Assembly (NCBI GenBank): GCA_011800805.1
Contig: MPNW01000229.1
Coordinates: forward strand, 211,883 to 222,567
Origin: Hirudo medicinalis
Lineage: Eukaryota; Annelida; Clitellata; Hirudinida; Hirudinidae
DNA: 10,685 nt
Reading direction: 5' to 3'
Under the pieces are notes generated by a model. It worked only from the letters and a program-made list of their open reading frames with translations, did not search any database and had not been told where the DNA came from. Numbering within the stretch: the stretch's first letter is position 1; every line of letters begins with the position of its first letter. The translations under genes and the position numbers were made by a program. This document shows positions 1 to 6,052 of the stretch, one piece after another.

Positions 1-56
1 ATCATCATCATCATCATCTCATCATCATCATCTCATCATCATCATCATCATCATCA

Positions 57-96
<40 letters not shown>

Positions 97-258
97 CCAT
101 CATCTCCATCATCATCATCATCGTCATCATCATCATCTCATCGTCATCAACATCTCCATAATCATCTCCATCATCATCTCCATCGTCATCTCCATCGTCA
201 TCATAATCTCCATAATCATCTCCATCATCATCTCCATCGTCATCATCGTCGTCGTCGT
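1..258. repeat. Imperfect ATC triplet microsatellite (GAT on the minus strand)
   Basis: Runs of ATC/CAT triplets are broken by TCTC, CCATC and CGTC variants, and the array ends in four GTC units near 247-258. It touches the left edge, so its true length is unknown. On the minus strand it reads as GAT/GAC and opens a poly-aspartate frame and a poly-methionine frame. Those frames follow from the triplet period and are not evidence of a gene. TC insertions shift the triplet phase several times, which is typical of a slippage-prone, unselected array. Confidence 0.97.
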
Positions 259-498
259 GATGGAGATCCAAGACCCGCATGGAATGTTCCACGGGAATGA
301 CGAAAAGATTTTATGCCTCAAAATGCTCTGCCGATGACTCGGATGTGCTTCTTTTGATGGCTGCCATTGTAAATCGACGTGCCCAATGAACCGTAACCTC
401 GATCTTGCGTGACGAACTAAACTCAGTTACTTGGCATCAGAGACTGGAATGGGTCTTGGAAGCAAATTGTTTTGATGTCTGCCTTCCGTCAAACGTGG
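259..498. other. Unique spacer, no gene seen
   Basis: Non-repetitive sequence separates the first ATC array from the GAT/GAC array. I see no open frame with protein character independent of the flanking repeats, no RNA gene and no strong dyad. Confidence 0.6.
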
Positions 499-604
499 TG
501 GTGATGATAATTACTCGCATGACGATGACGATGATGATGACGATGACGATGACGACGACGATGATGATGACGATGACGATGACGATGATAATGATGATGA
601 CGAT
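499..604. repeat. GAT/GAC triplet microsatellite
   Basis: GAT and GAC triplets alternate in short runs. The two units differ by one T/C transition, so the array looks like a GAT tract decayed by T-to-C change, or a GAC tract by the reverse. A plus-strand frame running through it reads MTMTMMM-type peptide, which is a repeat by-product. Confidence 0.95.
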
Positions 605-713
605 TGCGGTAAGTCTTCAAATTCAGCAAGATCTTTCAGATTTCACTCAGGAAATTATCGTTTTTTTTTCTATTTTAAATTGATCAAAAAAACGAAAAAA
701 TCCCCAAGCAAAC

Positions 714-768
714 ATCATGATGAAGATGAAGATGAAGATGATGATGATGACTATAATGATGATGATGT
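714..768. repeat. Short GAT/GAA microsatellite
   Basis: Three GATGAA hexamers (near 720-737) lead into a GAT run that is broken once by CTATAAT. It is the second GAT-family array within 250 bp, separated by a T-rich unique stretch with a run of nine T near 660-668. Confidence 0.9.
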
Positions 769-789
769 GACCTTTCGCTCAAAACCGGA

Positions 790-827
790 TTTAACCTTAC
801 CCTAACCTTTAACCAGATGAGGTTAAA
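790..827. repeat. TTTAACC dyad and degenerate telomere-like hexamers
   Basis: Positions 791-814 read as four six-base units, TTAACC TTACCC TAACCT TTAACC, containing one exact CCCTAA telomere-type hexamer. Positions 808-814 (TTTAACC) pair perfectly with 821-827 (GGTTAAA) across a 6-nt loop. The tract is too short and degenerate to be called a telomeric insertion with confidence. Confidence 0.4.
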
Positions 828-872
828 CCCTTCCCAGAAGTCGCAAGTGTCTATCTCGTAGTATTTAATAAG

Positions 873-1005
873 TTAACAACAGCAACAACAACAACAACAA
901 CGTCAACAACAACAACAATATCAACAACAATAACAACAGCATCGGCACCGTCAACAAAAACGACAATAGCAACAACAACATCATCAACAACAACAACATC
1001 ATCAT

Positions 1006-1050
<45 letters not shown>

Positions 1051-1060
1051 TAACAACAAC
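873..1060. repeat. AAC triplet microsatellite with interspersed ATC
   Basis: AAC/CAA triplets dominate, with CGTCAAC, ATC and AAT interruptions. Near 975-1020 the array switches between AAC and ATC runs, so two triplet families are mixed within one tract. On the minus strand it opens poly-leucine (TTG) and poly-valine (GTT) frames of 79 and 99 codons, which are by-products. The array stops abruptly at 1060 and is followed by ordinary mixed sequence. Confidence 0.96.
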
Positions 1061-1229
1061 TTTCCTCCAGCAAAGCTTCCGCTCCGACATCGTATCTCAG
1101 CCTTAGAAGCCAAGAATTCATTCGTAACTGGCTCCCACTGGTGTAGGGACGAGAATTCCTCCATAAATTACCATCGTGGAGCATCTACGGGAGATGAATT
1201 AGATCCACCCGGAGATGGCTTTAATAACG
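1061..1229. other. Unique spacer, no gene seen
   Basis: Mixed-composition sequence between the AAC array and the 13-bp minisatellite. I recognise no coding or RNA feature here. Confidence 0.55.
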
Positions 1230-1320
1230 CCACTCCGGCCACCCACTCTGGCCACCCACTCCTGCCACCCACTCCTGCCGCCCACTCCTGCCACCCACTC
1301 TGGCCACCCACTCCGGCCAC
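1230..1320. repeat. 13-bp minisatellite, seven exact-length copies, mirror-ordered variants
   Basis: Seven back-to-back 13-bp units follow the consensus CCACTCCTGCCAC, starting at 1230, 1243, 1256, 1269, 1282, 1295 and 1308. There are four variants: A CCACTCCGGCCAC, B CCACTCTGGCCAC, C CCACTCCTGCCAC and C' CCACTCCTGCCGC. Their order is A-B-C-C'-C-B-A, an exact mirror in variant order. The unit is GC-rich against an AT-rich background and is not a multiple of three, so it cannot be a simple peptide repeat. Proline/histidine-rich frames across it are by-products. Confidence 0.96.
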
Positions 1321-1649
1321 TTTCGGGCATGATTCTCCATTCCAAGTCCGCGGTCTTCGAGGGTGAAGAAGAAATTGATGTGGACTGCAGTGTTACTCCC
1401 CTGATTGTTTTCATGTTTCAACTATTTTTAAAAAGATTTTAAATATTGTTATTTCTGGATAAATATTTCGATCGAAATCCTGAAAAGTGGAATCGATCTC
1501 CGGGTTCCTCCGTGCCTCCGTGGAAAGCGGGTGAAAGTGAAGAAAATCACTTAAGCGTCCGACGTTCTGTAATGACCCCCCAGAGGCTCGAACGAAAGTT
1601 GTTCATAACTCGTGAAACTGCTCGCATTTTGCCCTCCTGGTGCGTGCCT
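1321..1649. other. Unique sequence, no gene seen
   Basis: About 330 bp of non-repetitive sequence. A 72-codon plus-strand frame (1446-1664) opens only at a TTG and shows no recognisable domain. I see no RNA gene here. Confidence 0.5.
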
Positions 1650-1665
1650 TTCACGTCGACGTGAA
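1650..1665. repeat. 16-bp perfect palindrome TTCACGTCGACGTGAA
   Basis: Every base pairs symmetrically around 1657/1658, and the palindrome ends at 1649 (T) versus 1666 (C). It holds two opposed GACGTG elements with ACGT cores, the kind of site bZIP and related dimers bind, around a central GTCGAC. It lies four bases before the 35-bp minisatellite. The palindrome is read directly; any protein binding is inference. Confidence 0.9.
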
Positions 1666-1669
1666 CCCC

Positions 1670-1821
1670 AAACATCGTATCATTGTTGTGATACTGTATC
1701 AACCAAACATCGTATCATTGTTGTGATACTGTATCAGCCAAACATCGTATCATTGTTGTGATACTGTATCAGCCAAACATCGTATCATTGTTGTGATACT
1801 GTATCAACCAAACATCGTATC
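1670..1821. repeat. 35-bp minisatellite, four full copies plus a partial, with internal dyads
   Basis: Units start at 1670, 1705, 1740 and 1775, with a partial fifth at 1810-1821. The full copies differ only near the 3' end: copies 1 and 4 end CAACC, copies 2 and 3 end CAGCC. Each unit contains GTATCA, a TTGTTG loop and TGATAC, a perfect 6-bp hairpin, followed after a single T by another GTATCA, so the middle TGATAC can pair with either neighbour. Near identity of the copies points to recent expansion. The unit length is not a multiple of three. Confidence 0.96.
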
Positions 1822-1858
1822 GTTACTAAAAAAAATGAATCATAAAATTGTTAATTAT

Positions 1859-1860
<2 letters not shown>

Positions 1861-1932
<72 letters not shown>
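1861..1932. repeat. Pure ATT triplet microsatellite
   Basis: About 24 uninterrupted ATT/TTA units. The absence of interruptions contrasts with the decayed triplet arrays around it and suggests a young, probably length-variable locus. Confidence 0.98.
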
Positions 1933-1933
<1 letters not shown>

Positions 1934-2049
1934 CTAACGATAATTAATGGAAGTCAATAAACCTAGTTTCTATTTAGAGTCGTAAACTGTGTTGTTCGAG
2001 AATTTAACGGGATTCGTAAATTATTCAACGCCAGGAGTTTGAAAAGTAA

Positions 2050-2060
2050 ACATAATAATC

Positions 2061-2092
<32 letters not shown>

Positions 2093-2093
2093 C

Positions 2094-2127
<34 letters not shown>

Positions 2128-2215
2128 TAATAACAATAATAACAATAATAACAATAATAACAATAGTAACAATAATAATAGTAATAACAATAATAACAAC
2201 AATAATAATATTGTT
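2050..2215. repeat. AAT microsatellite grading into a 9-bp AATAATAAC array
   Basis: The left part is AAT with ATC interruptions. From about 2117 the tract gains a 9-bp higher-order period: cytosines fall at 2125, 2134, 2143, 2152, 2161 and 2170, then at 2188 and 2197, all in the same 9-bp phase. Plus-strand poly-asparagine and minus-strand poly-isoleucine frames across it are by-products of the triplet period. Confidence 0.95.
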
Positions 2216-2374
2216 TTTAAATAAAATATTTCCGAGGCATCCTTCGTCTGATATTTGAACCTCAAAATGGATCATGGGTTTGTTTAGTACATCGACCGTT
2301 ATTAATCACATCTGAAATTCACAATTACACCAACGATGACATGATGTGAAGCTCCTGTGAAGTGCTTGATAATT

Positions 2375-2471
2375 ATGATGATGGTGATGACGACGACGAT
2401 GATGATGACGATGATGATGATGATGATGATGATGATGACGATGATGATGATGACGATGGTTACGATGATGT
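2375..2471. repeat. GAT/GAC triplet microsatellite
   Basis: ATG/GAT triplets with GAC and GGT interruptions and a central run of GAT. It ends just before a dyad-rich unique segment. Confidence 0.95.
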
Positions 2472-2480
2472 CAATTGTAA

Positions 2481-2505
2481 CGTGATGACATATGTCAACG
2501 TCACG
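2481..2505. promoter_or_regulatory. Nested palindrome with 12-bp core TGACATATGTCA
   Basis: The core at 2486-2497 is a perfect 12-bp palindrome containing the E-box-type CATATG. Outer arms CGTGA (2481-2485) and TCACG (2501-2505) also pair, with ACG bulged on the right. ACGTCA at 2498-2503 resembles a CRE half-site. It lies about 130 bp upstream of the TATA-like element at 2634. A regulatory role is inferred only from symmetry and position. Confidence 0.4.
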
Positions 2506-2602
2506 GCTCGTAATTGCATAAGCAGTTATTCCAGGTGATGACTTTCCTCACTGGAAATGAGGTCTTTCGGCGAATCACTTGGAAACCAGTTGAGTGAGTG
2601 AC

Positions 2603-2628
2603 TTTTGAGATGTTCGACGATCTCAAAA
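2603..2628. promoter_or_regulatory. 9-bp inverted repeat directly upstream of a TATA-like element
   Basis: TTTTGAGAT (2603-2611) is the exact reverse complement of ATCTCAAAA (2620-2628), around an 8-nt spacer. It ends five bases before TATAAATA. Such a dyad could bind a dimeric factor or form a hairpin. The pairing is seen; the function is inference. Confidence 0.4.
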
Positions 2629-2633
2629 ATATC

Positions 2634-2670
2634 TATAAATACATGTAAAATTAATATCAGAAATCAATAT
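2634..2670 (+). promoter_or_regulatory. Candidate core promoter: TATAAATA and possible initiator
   Basis: TATAAATA at 2634-2641 matches the animal TATA-box consensus. A TCA at 2664-2666 sits about 30 bases downstream, the usual distance to a transcription start. An ATG at 2716 with A at -3 follows about 50 bases later. In AT-rich DNA a TATA match alone is weak, so the case rests on the ordered set of dyad, TATA, initiator-like TCA and ATG. Confidence 0.28.
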
Positions 2671-2715
2671 TCATCAACAAACTGCATCCCGAAGACATCA
2701 ATCCAGCAGCTGAAG

Positions 2716-2766
2716 ATGCTGCTTTTTGTTTTATTTTGGTTCTCCATTCTGAAGTTCTGGCTTTAA
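2716..2766 (+). CDS. Possible 16-codon hydrophobic ORF or signal-peptide-like first exon (speculative)
   Basis: The frame reads MLLFVLFWFSILKFWL then TAA. The start ATG has A at -3, favourable for eukaryotic initiation. The peptide is almost wholly hydrophobic with one lysine, like a secretion signal core or a tiny membrane peptide. If it is a first exon, the donor would have to be one of the weak GT sites in the frame; none matches the strong GTRAGT consensus. The start codon lies in the loop-to-right-arm part of a small hairpin (AGCAGC 2705-2710 with GCTGCT 2718-2723). I recognise no homologue. It could easily be chance, since T-rich DNA readily encodes short hydrophobic peptides. Confidence 0.15.
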   Translation: MLLFVLFWFSILKFWL

Positions 2767-3095
2767 TGCTTTAAGTTTCGAATGTTGGAACGCTTTAATC
2801 GAATTTGTTGGAACAAAATGCGCTAGAATTGATTGAACTTTCAATCGTAGTTGATGTTGTTGAGGCATCCTCCTGAATTAAGAACCTCTCCAAGACATTA
2901 AAAGCTTCTTGAATTGAATTGCATCCAACGGAGAACATTTACAGCTCGAGGACTGTGAATTATTCTCACTTTTAAGGTCATCGTTTGCATTTCAATTCGT
3001 TTCCAGTCGTTTGGCTGTTAATGAGATTCTTCTCGGCCATCTAATTAGGTTTTTCTCCTTTCAAACACTTCAAGAAATTATTGCAGTGCAAGAAA
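2767..3095. other. Unique sequence, no gene seen
   Basis: About 330 bp of mixed AT-rich sequence with stops in all frames. No exon or RNA gene was recognised. Confidence 0.5.
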
Positions 3096-3137
3096 TCCTC
3101 CTCCTCCTCCTCCTCCTCCTCCTCCTCCTCCTCCTCC
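3096..3137. repeat. TCC triplet (homopyrimidine) tract
   Basis: About 14 uninterrupted TCC units, making a 42-bp pure pyrimidine strand. Homopyrimidine/homopurine mirror tracts of this kind can adopt triplex (H-DNA) structure under supercoiling; that is a known property of the class and has not been shown here. Confidence 0.97.
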
Positions 3138-3720
3138 CATTCTCTACACACACGTCCTACAATCGCTGAGAGATTCGCAACGATCAACAGACATTGTTTT
3201 GTTGCTAGAAACAAAATAACAATTCAAACATACAAACCCAGGTAGACTTATCAGTCCTCAATCACTCAGAATTCTCGATCAAAACAATCTCAGGTCACGT
3301 GTTACTGCCGATGTAAGCCAATTCAATAGTTAAACCAGGTGACTTGAGTTTGTTTTGAAGATGTCCGAAGTCTTATTTTTATTTTTTTTTACATTATTAT
3401 TAAATTAGTCTTGCGATCTGTAAAACTGAGAAATAATTGTTACAAAAAAAAAAAAACTTCAAGAAAAGGATCCATTTGAGAATCATATTTTCGAGCGTCA
3501 AAGTTTAAAGGTTGCCGACAAAGTGGAGTTCCTGAACCTCATCCTGATTCCTCCACGAGGCATGGAGGACGTTTGTCATCTCGGATCAACCTTGGATTGA
3601 AGGAAACATTAATCCTGGAATTAGATTCACATTCATTCAAAATGTCTCGCGAAAACAAAACATTCCATTTCCCATCAATATTTTAGATGATTTCCATTTT
3701 TCTCTTTCGTAAGATCTTGA
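3138..3720. other. Unique AT-rich sequence with homopolymers, no gene seen
   Basis: About 580 bp. It holds a perfect E-box CACGTG at 3296-3301, overlapping AGGTCA at 3292-3297; a T-rich run near 3377-3390; and a run of 13 A at 3444-3456. No open frame of note and no RNA gene were recognised. Confidence 0.5.
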
Positions 3721-3806
3721 ATAAATTTAATATTATGTTATTATGTCATTAAATTGTCATGTTATTATGTTCATAAATTATAATGTTTTTTTAAAATGAA
3801 ATTATC

Positions 3807-4390
3807 ATGTTATTATGTTATCATGTTATTATGTTATCATGTTATTATGTTATCATGTTATTATGTTATCATGTTATTATGTTACTATGCTATCATGTTA
3901 TTATGTTATCATGTTATTATGTTATTATGTTATTATGTTATCACGTTATTATGTTATTATGTTATTATGTTATTATGTTATTATGTTATTATGTTATCAT
4001 GTTATTATGTTACTATGCTATCATGTTATTATGTTATCATGTTATTATGTTATTATGTTATTATGTTATTATGTTATCATGTTATTATGTTAACATGTTA
4101 TTATGTTATTATGTTATTATGTTACTATGCTATCATGTTATTATGTTATCATGTTATTATGTTATTATGTTATTATGTTACTATGCTATCATGTTATTAT
4201 GTTATCATGTTATTACGTTATCATGTTATTATGTTATCATGTTATTACGTTATTATGTTATCATGTTATTATGTTATCATGTTATTACGTTATTGTGTTA
4301 TTATGTTATCATGTTATTGCGTTATTATGTTATCATATTTTTATGTTACCATGTTATCATGTTATTACGTTATCATGTTATCATGTTATT
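3807..4390. repeat. 73-copy ATGTTATT/ATGTTATC octamer array with perfect register
   Basis: Read in steps of eight from 3807, the tract gives 73 octamers with no insertion or deletion. The main types are ATGTTATT and ATGTTATC. Rarer ones are ATGTTACT, ATGCTATC, ACGTTATT/C, ATGTTAAC (4087), GTGTTATT (4295), GCGTTATT (4319), ATATTTTT (4335) and ATGTTACC (4343). The ordered block ATGTTATT, ATGTTACT, ATGCTATC, ATGTTATT, ATGTTATC occurs four times, at 3871, 3999, 4111 and 4167, that is 16, 14 and 7 octamers apart, which shows segmental duplication within the array. Degenerate related sequence precedes it (3730-3806). Because 8 and 3 share no factor and the unit contains no stop, all three plus frames stay open and encode the same octapeptide MLLCYYVI. 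Confidence 0.97.
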
Positions 4391-4736
4391 ATGAATCCAA
4401 CTTCAAACACCGAACGAATCAAGACATTCACCACGGATTATTTCTGCGGAAAACCTTCAGCTGACACCTCAATCTTTTGTTTTTAACAAATCTTTTCATC
4501 GAAAAAACTCCAACAACCACAATTGCTTGAAAAATTGGCGCTCTGACATCCGATGGTTAAATAGCGGAGCACCAGATTCTCCAGGCGTCTGTTCAGACTG
4601 TTTCCACTTTATGGCCTGAATAATTTGAGCCACAAGTACTGTCATTAGGGAAACAATTTACAGTTTACAATTTCGTTTTACAATTCACTCAAATTACAGC
4701 TTATCGAGACAAGCTCATGGATCACAGGAAATTCTT
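4391..4736. other. Unique sequence, no gene seen
   Basis: About 345 bp between the octamer and tetramer arrays. Frames leaving the octamer array run on to 4464 and 4486 before stopping, but their tails show no recognisable domain. Confidence 0.5.
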
Positions 4737-4826
4737 CCACTCACTCACTCACTCACTCACTCACTCACTCACTCACTCACTCACTCACTCACTCACTCAC
4801 TCACTCACTCACTCACTCACTCACTC
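4737..4826. repeat. TCAC tetranucleotide microsatellite, left part
   Basis: About 22 uninterrupted CACT/TCAC units, ending abruptly at a run of 15 A (4827-4841). Confidence 0.98.
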
Positions 4827-4856
4827 AAAAAAAAAAAAAAATAATAACTGAATNCT
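4827..4856. other. Poly(A) interruption with an unresolved base
   Basis: A run of 15 A is followed by TAATAACTGAAT and the window's only N, at 4854, before the TCAC array resumes. The unknown base and the position within a long tetramer array suggest low-quality reads or an assembly join. A small poly(A)-bearing insertion into the array is the biological alternative. Confidence 0.6.
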
Positions 4857-4974
4857 TCACTCACTCACTCACTCACTCACTCACTCACTCACTCACTCAC
4901 TCACTCACTCACTCAACTCACTCACTCACTCACTCACTCACTCACTCACTCACACACTCACTCACCCACTCACT
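4857..4974. repeat. TCAC tetranucleotide microsatellite, right part
   Basis: TCAC units resume after the interruption. One extra A near 4915-4916 shifts the phase, and CACACA and CCCA variants appear near the 3' end (about 4951-4967). Together with the left part it forms a roughly 240-bp locus. Confidence 0.97.
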
Positions 4975-5049
4975 GAAAAAGTTTAAAAAACCGAGAAAGT
5001 ATCGATGATAAGTATTGTCCAAACCCAGAAAGCCAATCCAAAAAACAAA

Positions 5050-5292
5050 ATCAAATACAAAAATATACTTAATATAATAATAATAATATTATCACAATAT
5101 AATATACATTATTATAGCATTAATAACATAATTATTATTGTGATATTATTATTAATATATTATATTTTCAATATATATATATATATATTTATATATTTCT
5201 CTATAGAGTATATTTTATATATTTATTAATATAATTATATATTAATATGAAATTATTATTATGATTATTATTATTATTAGTATTATTATTAC
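5050..5292. repeat. AT-rich block: AAT/ATT triplets, an AT dinucleotide run and hairpins
   Basis: Almost pure A/T. It contains AAT/ATT triplet runs, an AT dinucleotide tract at about 5170-5188, a 10-bp palindrome CTCTATAGAG (5199-5208), and a perfect inverted repeat of TATTAATATA (5224-5233) with TATATTAATA (5238-5247) around a 4-nt loop. An ATT run follows at about 5251-5291. A 74-codon hydrophobic plus frame here is a composition by-product. Confidence 0.85.
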
Positions 5293-5536
5293 ATATCATA
5301 TTATTTGACAAAACAAACAAACTTAAATCGAAGTCAGAACAAACGATGGAAACACGCCTCCACGTGGAAATACCGGAAGAGGGCAGTGTATTCCTTTGTG
5401 AATGAAAGCTTTATTTGCTCCGTGGTTGTCCGATATGTCACGTAGGACGAAGGCAGCCCTGGAAAGCAGTGAATTAACAGTTGGAATGAGTCGCACTGCA
5501 ACTCTCGGTCCGCTCGCTCTCCTCGTAAGATCGTAA
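5293..5536. other. Unique sequence beside a GTT minisatellite, no confident gene
   Basis: Mixed-composition sequence. On the minus strand a frame is open from 5793 down to 5323. Its final 70 or so residues come from this non-repeat part and include RVAVRLIPTVNSLLSRAAFV. The frame begins with GTG and passes through Q/N/T-rich repeat, so it is not a supportable gene as it stands. A downstream exon remains possible, but I recognise no family. Confidence 0.4.
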
Positions 5537-5700
5537 TGTCGTGGTTGTTGTTTGTATGCTGTTGTTGTTTGCATGTCGCAGTTGTTGTTGTTTGTATGTT
5601 GTTTTTGTTTGTATGTCGCAGTTGTTGTTTGTATGTTGTTTTTGTTTATATTTCGCAGCTGTTGTATATATGTATGTTGTTGTTGTTGTTGTTGTCGGAT
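5537..5700. repeat. Degenerate 37-40-bp GTT-rich minisatellite
   Basis: Units begin with TGTCG/TGTCGCA/TTTCGCA at 5537, 5574, 5614 and 5651, giving spacings of 37, 40 and 37 bp. Within each unit GTTGTTG and GTTTGTATG blocks recur. The last unit runs into pure GTT (about 5675-5694). The array therefore looks like a GTT microsatellite captured into a longer unit. It produces poly-V/L/C plus-strand frames and Q/N/T-rich minus-strand frames. Confidence 0.8.
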
Positions 5701-5799
5701 GTTGCATTTCGATTGTTGTTGCTGATCTTGTCGGTAATTCGGAGGCTTTTGTCCGAGAGCTTTCGCAGTAGGACCTCTCGACAATGGATGCACAACAGA

Positions 5800-5859
<60 letters not shown>

Positions 5860-5882
5860 GTGATGGTGGTGATGATGATGAT
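5800..5882. repeat. GAT triplet microsatellite
   Basis: About 20 uninterrupted TGA/GAT units, then GGT-interrupted units towards 5882. It lies about 100 bp from the GTT minisatellite. Confidence 0.97.
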
Positions 5883-5995
5883 GTCTACGACGGCGGCGAC
5901 GAAGAGACTTGTTTTACGATATGAATTCGAGAACCAGTCAGTTAAGGGACATCCAAGCACCGACAACACCAACAATTACAACAAGAGCAAGACAT

Positions 5996-6052
5996 CAACA
6001 ACACATACAGCACATAAACCACACATACACACACACACATCACACGCAGCAC
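5996..6052. repeat. CA-rich degenerate dinucleotide stretch
   Basis: ACA/CACA-rich sequence with a cleaner CA run near 6026-6040. Alternating CA is a weak Z-DNA former by known chemistry. A minus-strand cysteine/valine-rich peptide arises from this tract and is a by-product. Confidence 0.8.

Noticed and set aside
14..292. Aspartate-rich 92-aa minus-strand protein
   Set aside because: Poly-D and poly-M segments come from the GAT-type triplet array, and phase shifts in the array change the peptide midway.
791..814. Interstitial telomere repeat
   Set aside because: Only one exact CCCTAA hexamer among four degenerate units; too short to support the call.
1670..1821. CRISPR array
   Set aside because: The 35-bp units are directly contiguous with no unique spacers, and the context is eukaryotic, so it is a minisatellite.
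2039..2224. Poly-asparagine protein
   Set aside because: The frame is the AAT/AAC array read through; there is no independent coding sequence.
2705..2727. Hairpin plus T-run as a bacterial-type terminator
   Set aside because: The context is eukaryotic and the 6-bp stem with a five-T run is weak; it overlaps the short ORF start.
3796..4464. 222-codon and 195-codon open frames as a membrane protein
   Set aside because: The peptide is a pure octapeptide repeat produced identically in all three frames by the 8-bp unit, with no domain in the non-repeat tail.
5323..5793. 156-aa minus-strand protein with a Q/N/T-rich front half
   Set aside because: The frame opens at GTG, not ATG, and its front half is the GTT minisatellite. 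The last 70 or so residues match no family I recognise.
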